Shown here: positions 48,936 through 60,369 of the stretch, piece after piece | Position numbering within the stretch: position 1 is the first letter of the stretch | Layout: the number at the start of each line of letters is the position of its first letter | Assembly (NCBI GenBank): GCA_944739405.2 | Contig: OX123209.2 | Span: 9,183,217-9,247,216 of the forward strand | Source: Euclidia mi | Taxonomy: Eukaryota > Arthropoda > Insecta > Lepidoptera > Erebidae | Direction of reading: 5' to 3' | DNA: 64,000 bases | Program-made: the position numbers and the translations under genes | Notes under the pieces: model-generated | Databases searched by the model: none | The model's input: the letters and a program-made list of their open reading frames with translations, nothing else | Told to the model about the DNA's origin: nothing

Positions 48936-50150
48936 TGTCAATGACACCAAACACAATAGGGTGGGACGAAAACAAAATTTTTGTTCTTTACTTGGGGCTC
49001 TCTGGAGAGCACCATATTCAATTTAATGTAATGTTACATAGCCTATAACCTGCATAAACAAGACGATTCCAACAACACCTCATTTATCAAATTGTGTTGG
49101 GTAGTTTAGAAGTTATAAGAGAACAGATAAACATACATACATACATACCCACATCCTGGTCAAAAGGAGGGTTTTTTTTGCTTAGCCGTAGTCGGATAAA
49201 AATATGCCGAAAAAAGATAAAAACGTGGTAATTGAAATTAAACGGCGGCTAGTAATAAATTAAAAATGTAGTTTCTAGGTCATTCGTTTCAAATGTAATA
49301 ACTTAGTGAAACCAATACATCGCGATAAAATCCGTAAACTGTTGTTTAATTTCAATGTGTAACATTCGCGTAAACCCAAGAAGATAATAAAAACTTGGTA
49401 AATTAACTACTTTCAAATATAGACTTATGCTAAAAAAAATAAAAGAAGGTTACGTAAACAATCAGATTTTTTTATTTTGATGACATAAATTTTATAAAGA
49501 GCCGGATATTTGCACGTCTTAAGACAGCCTGGGTATGGCTAACAGTGCCAATGATTGTACTTTTTTGATAGTGCCAATAACGGTACTAGAGTGCCAATAG
49601 TTGTACTTTTATGAAGAAATTAGTTTGAGCACATTTTTTCACAAATAAAACGGTTTCATTAAATACGTTGTTTTATTTTTCCATTCCGACAAAACCAAAG
49701 AAAATATTATATATTTTGTGTTTTGCTGAGAATATGTTACTTAGCAGTAGAAACCGGCTTAAGGTGCCAATCATTATACTATTTACCCTACGTATTTTCA
49801 GCTAATTCCTTGGCATGTGTATATACACAGTAGCACAAATTCGCATAAATGTTTGTCCATGCTGTTTCAGTGCGCTATCGATATACATATTTTATCGATA
49901 ACGCAGTATAGCTTGGTTAAACTCTAAATCACTTCTTGAATGTGTGCGTAATAACAACGTGTCTGTACACCGAAAGTATCGATGTGTATTTAAAATGCGA
50001 ATATGTTGCATTTTTGTACATGGGTGCGTGTATAGCGACGTGCCAAAATATTTGAATGTGTGTAACAATTTTACGCGTGTGTGTGTATTTCCCCCCGCAA
50101 TAAACGCCAGAAAAATTTGTATCGGTCGGACGCGCTATGACAACTCCCTA
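48936..50150. other. Non-coding AT-rich sequence with a diffuse repeat
   Basis: No gene. The phrase GTGCCAAT followed by a NNNTACT-like word recurs at about 49541, 49562, 49590 and 49764, and a (CATA)n tract lies near 49133-49150. Confidence 0.4.
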
Positions 50151-50156
50151 CCGTGA

Positions 50157-50600
50157 CGCTCTACGCCTGAACCCGACTGACGGCACGGCATGGAACGGCG
50201 TGGCACGGCATGTTTCGGTAGCCCGAAGGACGCTTCGGCATGTCGCGGCATGCCGCGTCATACCGAGGCGTCCAATTGACTGGAATTTAGTAGGTACCAA
50301 TAGTGGCCGGCGCGCACTGACGTCGCGGCATGGCAAAGGATTTTATTACTGATCAAGTAATTTTTATTCTTATTTCTAGGAGTTTAGAATTCATATAACT
50401 TTATTTCGATACAATCGTACCGCGGCCCGCCGTGGCACATCACGGCATACTTCGGGACGCCGCGGTATGCCACGGCGTCCTGCAGTGTGCCACGACGTAA
50501 TTAGTAGGTTGAATTCACCGTAAGTAAATTTTGTTCTCCATAAATAATGTATCCAGAATTGTTTTCTCTTCGACATATCAGCTTGTATTTGGGTCAGCGC
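50157..50600 (+). mobile_element. GC-rich shuffled element, copy 1
   Basis: Blocks rich in GGCATG/CATGCC words (50170-50275, 50415-50500) flank AT-rich pieces. Most blocks recur, inverted and partly reordered, at 60370-60850. Examples are GTCCAATTGACTGGAATTTA, TTGTTCTCCATAAATAATGT and the ATACAATCGTACCGCGG junction. A short readable piece (FTNGEFRNLF-like in the sister copy) hints at a PIF/Harbinger transposase relic. Ends are not resolved. Confidence 0.5.
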
Positions 50601-50771
50601 AGACAGAACACTTTATTGTAATAATTTTTAAGTTTATTTTCAAGTGCGTTAGTAAATTTTTTTCATTCATTGGTGGGTAGTTGGGAGAATAAAATGCATT
50701 TAAATTTGCTTGTTAAGAAAATTTTAATTAATTATTTTATTACAATTATATATAAATTTTAATGTATAGAA
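50601..50771. other. Leader of following LINE, AT-rich
   Basis: No frame; may be the 5' untranslated part of the LINE. Confidence 0.3.
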
Positions 50772-51566
50772 GTGAAAGCTAACAGTAAATACCTGCCAGT
50801 CAAGCGTTATCTCCTGAAACTAACACATTTTAACAAAACACACACCAAGGAAGCATTTAAAGTATCCAGTATTATTGATATGCAGTCCTATTTTGAGGAG
50901 CGGATGGCAAAGTTTGAGGCTGACCTCCAAAAGAAGTCGACACAGAGTGCTGGGAGTTTGGCTGATGAGTTTGCCTCATTCAAGACCTTTGTACTGCAGA
51001 CCTTGAAGTCCTTCTCTCAGCAGCTTGATGTCGTCGGCCGTGAGGTGGACAAGATTGAGATGCGGAGCCGCCGGAAGATGCTGCTGCTTCATGGGGTGGA
51101 GGAACGTAAAGATGAAGATACAGTACGGCTCGTGGCGGATGTTGTCAAACAGCGTCTCAAAATTGACTCCTTCGCGGCTGAGGCCGTCCGTCGTTGTTAT
51201 AGGATGGGACGCCAGACTACCACCGACAAGGCAAGGCCCATTCTGATTAAGTTTGAGTCTGTTGTAGTGCGGGACAGTATATGGTTCGCAAAGACAAAAC
51301 TCAAAGGAACGGGAATCACTTTGTCCGAGTTCCTAACCCGTTCACGACACGACGCATTTATGGCTGCCCGGGCGAAGTTCGGCGTTGCGAAGTGCTGGAC
51401 GAGAGAGGGCTTTATTCACGTCCAGGGCCCCAACGGTAAGCGATATCGCATAACCTCTATAAGCGAACTAAATAAGATCAAGCTCGGGGAAGTCGTGGAC
51501 GCGGAGAAGTCGATCACTAAACCAACCACAACAAAGGCCAAAAGAGCTGCAGCTTTGAAGAAGTAG
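50772..51566 (+). CDS. LINE ORF1: coiled-coil RNA-binding protein
   Basis: A 264-codon intact frame; the in-frame Met at 50880 (MQSYFEERMAKFEADLQKKS) is the more plausible start. A coiled coil (about residues 40-95) precedes an RRM-like module (MLLLHGVEERKDEDTVRLVA; RCYRMGRQ; ARPILIKFES). A C-terminal domain (LTRSRHDAFMAARAKFG, then CWTREGFIHVQ) and a basic tail KAKRAAALKK complete it. The same architecture is found in L1-like ORF1 proteins that bind the element's RNA as multimers. It lies about 0.8 kb upstream of the EN-RT frame in the same orientation and is very likely the same element. Confidence 0.75.
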   Translation: MKANSKYLPVKRYLLKLTHFNKTHTKEAFKVSSIIDMQSYFEERMAKFEADLQKKSTQSAGSLADEFASFKTFVLQTLKSFSQQLDVVGREVDKIEMRSRRKMLLLHGVEERKDEDTVRLVADVVKQRLKIDSFAAEAVRRCYRMGRQTTTDKARPILIKFESVVVRDSIWFAKTKLKGTGITLSEFLTRSRHDAFMAARAKFGVAKCWTREGFIHVQGPNGKRYRITSISELNKIKLGEVVDAEKSITKPTTTKAKRAAALKK

Positions 51567-52019
51567 GGTTTGCCGATCTTCATCACGTACATAATTGTAG
51601 GTAATTTTATTTAATTTCAGAATGTTTTGAATGCACCTTCACTACCGTTTTATATTTTTCATTTTTCTTTTCGTGTACCGCAAACCAACAATAAACCTAA
51701 ACAAATCGCAAAACAAATCGTTACTGTCATCTTCTGTCATAGCTGTCAGTTATGTCAATTCATAATACGTTCTGTTTTTACTACCATTGTTTGAATAGGT
51801 GTGTTTTTAGATGACTATATATTATTTTATAATCTTTAATTTTAATGTCTCTCTTAACTTTGTCGAAATATTTTGTCTCTTACATACCCATATTTGTTAT
51901 TATTTGTTAGTTTAATATTGTTATTTTAGTAATTGATGATATCTTGGACAATGCGCAGCTGGCGGGTGGACACTAATAAGTGTAGCTTCACGTGATTAAT
52001 ATAATATATATATATATAA
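51567..52019. other. Inter-ORF sequence of LINE
   Basis: AT-rich spacer between ORF1 and the SINE insertion; ends in (TA)n, the SINE target. Confidence 0.4.
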
Positions 52020-52305
52020 GCCGTGTGGTTGACGGCATAGAATACAAGTGTCACCACCCCCTATCTTCCCGTGGGTGTCGTAGGAGGCGACTAAGGGATA
52101 ACACGATGCAAATAAGTGTTATTGGGTTTTTCTGTCACGAAATTCTCAGTAGCAGCACGGAGTCTGGAAATGTGCCCGGTACGGCAATAGGCTCGCCCCT
52201 TATTACGTGGGACTAAAGTATGTCTGGCGAAAAGTGGGTGTAGAAATACACCTCTGCCTACCCCTTCGGGGATAAAGGGCGTGACGATATGTATGTATGT
52301 ATATA
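52020..52305 (+). repeat. Lepidopteran SINE, full-length copy
   Basis: The head GCCGTGTGGTTGACGGCATA and the GTGTCGTAGGAGGCGACTAA block are the familiar moth SINE 5' region, probably tRNA-derived. The shared body (GGCAATAGGCTCGCCCC, TCTGGCGAAAAGTGGG) and the tail CTCTGCCTACCCCTTCGGGG follow, then GTATGTATGTATATATATA. It sits between the two ORFs of a LINE. Confidence 0.82.
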
Positions 52306-52374
52306 TATATGTATTTATATTTTTTTGATTTATTTTAGTTTATTTTATTTATTATATATTATTTATTAGTATAA

Positions 52375-54534
52375 ATGTCGGATACAGACTCACATAGCGA
52401 TGCCGACACCTTCCTTTCTGCTTCAAGTCTAGATGATAGTTTTGTAAGTGTTCCCTCTCTAGGAGACATTCTCCAGTCCCAGTTTTCGGACATACCAAAG
52501 AACTTTAATGTAGTCCATTTAAATGCACAGAGTATTCCAGCCCATTTCCCCGACATGCTGGCCAACTTAGACTGCCAAAATATACATGCCAGTTTAGTTT
52601 CAGAATCTTGGCTGAAACCTTGCCTTCCATCAGTGACTTATTCACTTCCAGGTTTTAATCTTATTAGAAATGATCTCCAGTTCGGCGGTGGGGGTGGTGT
52701 TGCCATATATTTACGTCACCAAATTCCTTATCGCATAGTCACTATGTCACCACAGCCGCCACCGTCGAACTCAGGCGAGCATCTCTTTTTGAAAGTTGAA
52801 ATTCAGCGCATAAAAGTACTTTTAGGTGTATATTATTCTCCGTCTAGTCGTGTTCATTTTTTTAATTCTTTTGAGCAAATATTGGAAAACCTAATTCCTT
52901 CATATGATCACACACTCATAATGGGAGACTTCAACACCTGCCTCCTTAAACAGGATTCTTGTACTGCTGCTTTCCGACGTGCTGCAGAGTCCTGCAATCT
53001 GTCAATTTTAAACATAAACGCAACACATCACTTCCCTAATACTTCTCCTTCTCTTCTTGACTTTATTCTGGTTTCTTCCCTTCATTTCGTTCATAGGCAT
53101 GAACGGAATGAAGGGAAGAAACAATGCACAGCTTATGCATTTTCTTACCATGACCTCATTTTTGTGTCATACAAGATTCGTCCTCCCAAAGCAAAGCCGA
53201 TGCTAGTCTTGTAGCGCAATTTCAGTGGCATGGATCATGACAAACTGCGGGAAGATGCCGCCAATATTGACTGGGATCCACTTTATTCTTCAGACTGTGT
53301 CGACATGAAAGTCCATTTTTTAACAAGTAACTTCGTTAAATTATATGATGTGCACGCGCCAATCCGTGCTATTAAACTAAAACATTTACCAGCACCTTGG
53401 CTAAATGAGGACATCAAAAAAATCATGGCAATAAAATCTGCAGCCAAGGCAAAATTTAAGCTTAGGCCTACACCACTAAACCAAGAAAAATACGTTGAGA
53501 TCAGAAATCACTGCAACAAGGTGTGTAGGAAAGCGCAACGCCAACATATTCATAAATCCGTTGAAAATGGTGATCCAGCTAAAGTCTGGCAATTTCTAAG
53601 AACTCTGGGAGTTGGTAAGACACGACATCAACCCATTCCGAATAACGTCAACCTTGATTCACTCAACATACATTTCACTACTTCGTCCAATCTCGATGGA
53701 AATATGAAAAGATATACTTTACAACATCTTTCTTCCTTACCAACCCCAAATTATTCTCCTTTCGTCTTCTCGCAATTTGCCGCCTGTGATGTTAAGAAGA
53801 GTATACTGGCAGCTACATCCAATGCAGTCGGTAATGACTGTATTAGCCGCAAAATGATCCTTCCTATCCTAGATGAAATTCTTCCAGTCCTGTGTCATAT
53901 CCTTAACCATTCCGTTGTCCGTGGCATATTTCCATCTGCGTGGAAAGAGGCACTCATTATCCCCTTGCCTAAGAAATCTAAGCCTTGTTCCTTTGCAGAT
54001 TATCGTCCCATATCCATACTACCCTTCCTGTCAAAGGTCCTTGAACGTCTAATCCACACCTAACTCAGTTCTTTCCTTCGTAAAAATTCGCTCTTCAATC
54101 CCTATCAATCCGGTTTCCGCCCCGGCCACAGTACCGTTACTGCATTGGTTCATGTAACTGATGACATTAGGCGGGGTATGGATAATGGGAATCTTACGGT
54201 CTTGTCCTTACTCGATTTTAGCAATGCTTTTAACACCGTAGATTTCCATATCCTACTTGGCATCTTGCGCTCTCTTAACATATCTCCAGCGGCAATTGAC
54301 TGGTTTCATAGTTACCTGTTTGGTCGCCGGAAGCGTACACGCATCGAAGACTCATATTCCTCATGGTCTAACACTAATGCTGGTGTGCCACAGGGTGGCG
54401 TGCTATCTCCGTTACTCTTCGCAATATTCATTAATTCTATCTCAAACCAATTACTTTCTTCCTACCACCTTTACGCAGATGATTTGCAGATCTACACGCA
54501 AGCTCCCTTAAATAAGTTAGCAGAAGCTTTGTAA
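52375..54534 (+). pseudogene. LINE ORF2: endonuclease-RT, two in-frame stops
   Basis: One reading frame runs from 52375 to 54534, broken only by stops at 53212 and 54061. Endonuclease: FNVVHLNAQSIPAHFPDM, LVSESWLKPCL (catalytic Glu), TLIMGDFNTCL and AYAFSYHDLIF. RT: KEALIIPLPKKS, FADYRPISILPFLSKVLERL, PYQSGFRPGHSTVTAL, LSLLDFSNAFNTVDF (catalytic Asp), AGVPQGGVLSPLLF and HLYADDLQIY. This is a CR1/jockey-group arrangement. A local 24-bp inverted duplication (53071-53122) alters the end of the endonuclease. The RT thumb is displaced by an insertion after 54534 and continues at about 55285. Confidence 0.85.
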
Positions 54535-54536
54535 TG

Positions 54537-55280
54537 ATCAAAATGCTTGGTTTCAAATTAGCATTAAGTTTCATCGCTTGAGAATGTTATGAAAATGTGG
54601 GTGGTCGGAAAATAAAAATGACAGGGAGATGTATACATGTATGTATGTATGTATGATGTATGATGTTATATAACAAGGAACACCGAGACAGTTGGGAAGA
54701 TTTTTCGATTTGTGCTCCGTAATTGTTGGTGCTAATAAATCACCGTCAAGTCGATTACAGTTGTGAAGAGATTGCTATTTAAAGTAAGCACTTTGTGCAT
54801 ATCGTTACGCCAAGTATTAGAGTAATAAGTGGTTTGAAGCAACGTGTCACGGGGTAAGTGCTTACGTCTAATTTCCAACATAATAACCAGGGAGGTTTTC
54901 GCAAGCACTGATTCTTATTTGTGTTTGTTCTCAGCTTGCGGAAACGCCCTTACGTTACGGTATATAAGCAGGGCATCGATAACTGGGTAACGTAATTGCA
55001 CGCCCAAGAAAACTTGCCGCATACTCGCCATAGTACGCCATGACCATCGCTTGGATTTGAACGACTTCGAGAAATTTCCGAGTATCCAAACTACATACCG
55101 GCAGCTTACTGTCTAGTTATTATTAGTTGCTTTTTGAATCTCACGGTGTAACCGTAAACCCTGAGACATATGAAGGAGATATTGTTGTAACGGAATATAT
55201 GTGTGTTTCACAATTACATAAGTGTGAGAAACAGGCCTCATCTTTGATTCAACTCCACTGAACCCGACCATCACAGCTTG
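54537..55280. mobile_element. Unidentified ~0.74-kb insertion in LINE ORF2
   Basis: The LINE coding sequence breaks at about 54534 and is recognisable again from about 55285. The inserted DNA has a (GTAT)n stretch (54640-54656) and a TATA-box-like GGTATATAAGCAGGG at about 54959, which would suit a solo LTR with promoter. It has no clear TG...CA termini or target duplication and no frame. Confidence 0.35.
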
Positions 55281-55284
55281 TTCA

Positions 55285-56085
55285 ACTATTAACACCGACT
55301 TGGCGCGGATCTGTGAATGGACCAAGAAATATGGACTCTTAGTAAATCCCGATAAATCCCAAGTTGGGATTCCCAACTGATCATTAGATGTAGGTAGTCC
55401 CAGAATGGTCTCAAAAATTAGTTGGCCCGATCTTCCGCGAATAACTTTTGATGGCAAAGATCTATCTTTCAGCAAATCAGTAAAAAAATCTCGGGATCTA
55501 TTTTGACGAAACCTTGTCTTGGGGACCATAGTTGCAAGAAACTAGTCGCAAACTATTTGCATGTGCAGGTTCATTGCGTAGGTTACGCAACTTCCTTACG
55601 ACTGCCACTAAAATTGCGCTTGCGGAATCTCTGCTTCTGCCTATACTTGACAACGCTGATGTCAGCTATCTTGACCCCAACGAAGAGCAGCTAGACAAAT
55701 TTGAGCGTCTCCAAATTTTTTGCATACGATTTATATATGGACTACGCAAATATGATAACGTTTCAGAATTTCGCCTCAGGCTCAAGTGGCTGCCAATTCG
55801 TCTTCGCAGGAATACTCACATTCTTACATTATTATACAATGTCCTGTTTAATCTTACCTCAAAGAACGTTTTAAGTTCATTAATGACACACATGTAAAGT
55901 CCTTGAGGTCGTCCAGAGATATGGGTCGCTGGAAATGCCAATGCATTCCACAAATTACTTTGACAAATTCTTTTTTGTTCAGGCTGTGCGCGTGTGGAAT
56001 GCATTGCCAGTAGAGATTAGAAGCGCAAAATCTCTAAACATATTTAAGGGAATGTTAAAAAAGCATTACCTCTCCGCCTAACATC
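55285..56085 (+). pseudogene. LINE ORF2, 3' part: RT thumb and C-terminus
   Basis: The sequence resumes with LARICEWTKKYGLLVNPDKSQ, the conserved helix after the YADD box. It later shows KIALAESLLLPILDNADVSY, then QLDKFERLQIFCIRFIYGLR and LKWLPIRLRRNTHILTLLYN, the end of the polyprotein. At least three frame changes and several stops are present. The LINE 3' end is about 56110 and is followed by AT-rich DNA. Confidence 0.72.
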
Positions 56086-56221
56086 AAAAATGCAAACAAA
56101 ATAATGACTTTACTGAATGTCTTGCTATATAACATCTAGTCATTGTATCATATGGTATTTTAGGTTTTATTTTTATTGGTACAAATATACTTAGTATGTC
56201 CTATATATTATAAGTATTTGT

Positions 56222-56243
56222 GTATATATATATATATATACAC

Positions 56244-56323
<80 letters not shown>

Positions 56324-56334
56324 AATATATATAT
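56222..56334. repeat. (TA)n microsatellite
   Basis: About 110 bases of nearly pure TA/TATACA, continued at 57178-57195 on the other side of copy B, which shows that copy B landed inside the tract. Confidence 0.9.
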
Positions 56335-57177
56335 GGTATTCTCTCGTTTTCCATAAATTCATTTGCACTAATATTGTTTACCATAATCATCCCCGATCAT
56401 AATATTTACTTGCACTATTATCATTTATACTAATAGCGTTTGCCTTAACAACTCAACAGTGATAACTTTTATTTGCCATAAAATGACTTTCTATAACAAC
56501 ATATATCATAATAATTAGTTTCCATAAGTAACACATCTCATAATCGACTCTTGACATAATCAAAATTTGATATAATTATGAGAATAATACATAATATTGT
56601 TAGGTCGAAATTAATTATCGTTGCACTGAGTCGGGGTGGAACTTAGTGCAATCCGATACGGTTAGGTTAGGTTAGGGTTCTCTTTTGACTCTTAACCCAA
56701 AAATAGGAGCCCTGCGAAGCAGTGCTCCATCAACTTAGTCAACATTCTTTACACTAGTTTAATAAACTGAAGTTGAATTAATTATCGTTAACACCTTGAC
56801 TCAGTGCAGTCCGACTCGGAACGGTTAGGTTAGGGTTCTCTGTTGACCCTTAACCCAAAAATAGGAGCCCTGCGAAGCAGGGCTCCGTCAACTTAGTCCA
56901 CATTCTTCACACTTGTTTAATAAACTGAAGTTGTTCAACTTCTGTTTATTCTCTATTTTCTTCTTAGATTATTGAAAACGAAAATTATAGCAAATACATT
57001 TATGGACTTAAATTATTATGACACTTGATCGATTATGACCAATGGAATTAGTGAAAGTCATTTTATGTCATTTCACGATTATGACAACTGAAGCGTTATT
57101 TCTAATGAAATTATGGCAAATACCAGTATGGCATATGAAATTATGTCATTTCAAATTATGGCAAACATTAGTAAACC
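56335..57177 (-). mobile_element. 9-bp-TSD element, copy B (inverted relative to copy A)
   Basis: Begins GGTATTCTCTCGTTTTCC and ends ATTAGTAAACC. It is flanked by tatatatat at 56326-56334 and 57178-57186, consistent with a 9-bp duplication although the (TA)n context makes it less decisive. The interior matches copy A on the opposite strand: both terminal blocks, the GATCATAATATTTACTTGCA block and the GAGCCCTGC...GCAGGGCTC hairpin, present twice here. 843 bp. Confidence 0.7.
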
Positions 57178-57268
57178 TATATATATATATAATTATATTA
57201 TGTATAATTATAATAATTTGTGTATATATATATTATATATAAGTAGGTATATAATAATAAATGAATGA

Positions 57269-57820
57269 ATGAATGAGTGCGTTAAGGAATATGAATGTAT
57301 AAATGCTAGAATATTGTGGATGAGAATGAAAGTAGGACTTACTCGTCTCTTTATTGTAGGGGTTTACGCCCCGGTCAATATAGTAGCGGGTATGTCACAG
57401 CAAGAACAAGACGAAAGGCAGGAATTTTGGGAGAACTTAAGAGCGATTTTGAGGAAATGTAAGGATAACGAAAGATTGATCTTGTTAGGTGATTTCAATG
57501 GATGGGTGGGAGTAAAACGAGATGGATTTGAAAGGGTTTTAGGTGGATTTGGTGATGAGAGTGTGAATGAAAATGGAAAAGTTTTGCTTGAGGTTTGTTT
57601 AGAGTGGAGCCTTTGTGTGACAAACACCATGTTTGATCACAAAAGGATACACATGTATACGCGTGAGGCTAAGAATGTTGGAAGAAGTATGATTGATTAT
57701 GTAATTGTAGATGAACGTTTGAGAAAGAATGTGTTAGATACAAGGGTGTATCGAGGGATCGGCATCCACACAGACCACTTCTTGGTGATGAGCCGGATAC
57801 TGGACTGGTGGACTCTTTAA
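57269..57820 (+). pseudogene. RTE-like endonuclease domain (partial)
   Basis: The frame holds the later half of an APE-type endonuclease: LFIVGVYAPVN, RLILLGDFNGWVGV (catalytic Asp/Asn), a SMIDYVIVDERL block and GIHTDHFLVM (terminal Asp-His). The initial Asn and Glu motifs are not included, so the copy is 5'-truncated. A frameshift near 57815 leads into the RT frame. Confidence 0.82.
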
Positions 57821-57831
57821 AGGATGGCGAC

Positions 57832-59765
57832 ACCGAGAACATTATGAAAATAGGGTCCTAGAAAGAATAAAAGTAGAAAATCTGCAAGAAAAAGATGTAA
57901 AAGATGAGTATAAGCGAAGATTGATAGCAAGATTTGAGAGGTTCGATGGCATAAATGATATGGAAGAATTATGGCAATCTTTTAAAGAAGAGATAGTATG
58001 TGTAGCGTCTGAAGTATGTGGTGTGATCAAGAGACGGAAAATACGAAAGGTTAAGAATACATGGTGGGACAAGGATGTACAATCAGCAGTGTCAGAGAAG
58101 AAGAAAGCTTGGTTAGATTGGTTGGCTGCCAGAGCAAATGAAAGAATGGGAAAGGCAACGAGTGATGACATAGATGAAACAAGAAAGGAGTTTGTTAGGT
58201 CAAAAAGACTTGTGAAATAAATTGTTAAAAGGAAAAAAGAGGAAAAGAAAGATGAGTTTGATAGCAGACTATCTGAAGATTTCCGGAGAAACATAAAGTT
58301 TTTCTGGAAATCCGTTCGTGCAGTTCGAGGAAGAACTCAAACCTCAGAATACACGTCAGTCAGAGACAAGAATGGAAAGATACTGAATGGTGAATCATGC
58401 GTGCTGAAGAGATGGAAGGAGTATTTTGAAGGTCTATATGAAAGAACGGCGATAGAGACATCGATCGACGAAATTAATGGTAATAATAGCAATGATGAAA
58501 GCGATATTGGTGTGGATGAGATTGTGAAGGCGTTGGGAAGTATGAAATTAAGTAAGGCTGCAGGATATGATAGGATTACAGTTGAAATGCTGAAGGCTGG
58601 ACAGGGCATCATAGTTGATCAGCTGCAGCGCTTATTTAACTTGTGCTGGAGCACCGGCCGAGTACCTGATGACTGGACCACAACGGTGGTTGTGCCTCTT
58701 TATAAGGGAAAAGGCTTGCAACAAGACTGCAAGAACTATAGAGGCATTAGCCTTCTCAGCATTGTTAGCAAATTGTATGCGAAGGTACTGATTGAAAGAG
58801 TTATGGAAGTAACCGACAAGAAAATATGGGATGTACAAGCAGGATTCCGAAAGGGTATGGGGTGCACAGATCAAGTCTTTTCCTTGCAGTGCGTAGCCGA
58901 AAAATTCTTGGCCAAAGGTCAAAAGGTCTATTGCGCATTCGTGGATTTGGAAAAGGCTTACGATAAAGTGGTGAGGAATGAAATGTGGTCGGTACTGACG
59001 AGGTATGGGGTGAACAGCATCCTCATACGAGCTCTGAAATCCCTTTATGAAGATTCTAGAGCTTGTGTGAGGATAAATGGGTCGTACACGGATTGGTTTA
59101 CCATCGAAACAGGTGTTAGACAGAGATGTGTAGCGTCGCCGTGGCTGTTCAACCTCTTCATGGACAGTTGTTTGCAAGATTTGAAAAATAGTGACTGTGG
59201 ATTAAGGATGAATGAGTTACTTGTCAAATGCCTCCTTTATGCTGATGATCAGGTTATACTTGCGTCTTCAGCGGAGGAGTTGCAGGAGATGGTAACAATC
59301 ATGCATGGTGCGTTAGAGAGGAAAGGAATGAAAGTAAATGTAAGTAAAACGAAAGTTATGGTTTTTGAAAAGGTGGAATGCGTTACGGCTTGTAATGTTA
59401 TGATCGATGGACAGCGAGTGGAGCAAGTGAATGAGTTTGTATATTTAGGTACGCTGTTTACAAGAGATGGTAAGAATGTAGAAGATATTGAAAGAAGAGT
59501 TAATGCAGGTACTAGAGTGAATGGAGCTCTGAAGGCGTTTATGAATAGCCAAAGCGTGTCCAAAAAGGCACGTTTGGCTGTTCATAGAGGGGTGTTAGTA
59601 CCTACTCTTATGTATGGTAGTGATAGTTGGGTATGGCAGAAGAGTCATGAAAGTAGAATAAATGCTGTAGAAATGAGAGCACTGCGAAGTATGTGTGGTG
59701 TTTCTTTGACTGACAGAGTAAAGAATTGTGTGATAAGAAAGTGTTGTGGGGTAAAGAAGGTGTAG
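57832..59765 (+). pseudogene. RTE-like reverse transcriptase, one in-frame stop
   Basis: The linker region is KVKNTWWDKDVQSAVSEKKK and RRNIKFFWKSVRAVRG, with a TAA at 58218 in the same frame. RT motifs: LSKAAGYDRITVEMLKAG, WTTTVVVPLYKGKG, NYRGISLLSIVSKLYAKVL, QAGFRKGMGCTDQVF, AFVDLEKAYDKV (catalytic Asp), GVRQRCVASPWLFN, and LLYADDQVILA with the catalytic pair. The thumb follows, with VYLGTLFTRDGKNVEDIERR and VLVPTLMYGSDSWVWQ. A frameshift at about 59750 moves the tail to the next frame. The protein would carry out target-primed reverse transcription. Confidence 0.87.
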
Positions 59766-60067
59766 TGACAAGCATCGAGAAAGGTATGCTAAGATGGTTT
59801 GGACACGTGGAGAGGATGGATGACGAAAGACTGACCAAGCAGATATATAAGGCAAGTGTGGAAGGGACAGGACGAAGGGGAAGACCTAGGCGGACGTTCT
59901 CTGACCAGATTGGAGACAGCCTAAAAACAGGACAGGTTAGAAGCACCCTGAACAGAAGAGCATGCATGAGAAATCTGATGGGAGTGAATGAAGCAAGAGA
60001 GATATGTCAAGATCGTTGCAAATGGCGCTCCGTAGTCTCTGCCTACCCCTCCGGGAAACAGGCGTGA
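59726..60067 (+). pseudogene. RTE-like RT C-terminal tail
   Basis: In the shifted frame GMLRWFGHVERMDDERLTKQ and GRRGRPRRTFSDQIG, then REICQDRCKWRSVVSAYPSG, form the typical end of these polyproteins. The last codons are already within the tail region shared with SINEs. Confidence 0.8.
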
Positions 60068-60194
60068 GTCTATGTATGTATGTATGTATGTAGGTATATA
60101 ATATATATGGTTGGTAAATGTATATGTTTTTATTTAATGTTATGTATATTTTTCTCTTTATTTTGATTATTTAACTACACCACCACCACACATG

Positions 60195-60357
60195 ACTGCT
60201 TACATTATTTCTGTCCATCCAAAGGTTGCCTGGCAGAGATCGCATCTAGCGATAAGGCCGCCGATTGTACATAGATATTAGTTAATTTACCAATGTACCT
60301 ACTGTACGATTTGATTATGGTGTACAATAAAGTGTATTATCTATCTATCTAAAATCC
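60195..60357 (+). repeat. LINE 3' tail with (TATC)n
   Basis: The CCAAAGGTTGCCTGGCAGAG block, GCGATAAGGCCGCC and GTACAATAAAGTGTATT, ending TATCTATCTATCT, match a 3' UTR type that I recognise as very abundant in Lepidoptera. Only the 3' end of the element is present. Confidence 0.55.
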
Positions 60358-60369
60358 TCTCCGATTCGC

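Larger units (their letters stand above)
57230..60090 (+). mobile_element. RTE-like non-LTR retrotransposon, 5'-truncated
   Basis: EN and RT on the plus strand with two frameshifts and one stop. It ends in a CTCTGCCTACCCCTCCGGGA block and a GCGTGAGTCTATGTATG tail with (GTAT)n. That 3' end is shared with the SINEs at 3294, 48811 and 52020. The 5' end of the endonuclease is missing. RTE/Proto2-type by RT motifs; exact clade uncertain. Confidence 0.8.

Noticed and set aside
56176..56433. Tyr-Ile-rich frames on both strands
   Set aside because: Translation of a (TA)n microsatellite.
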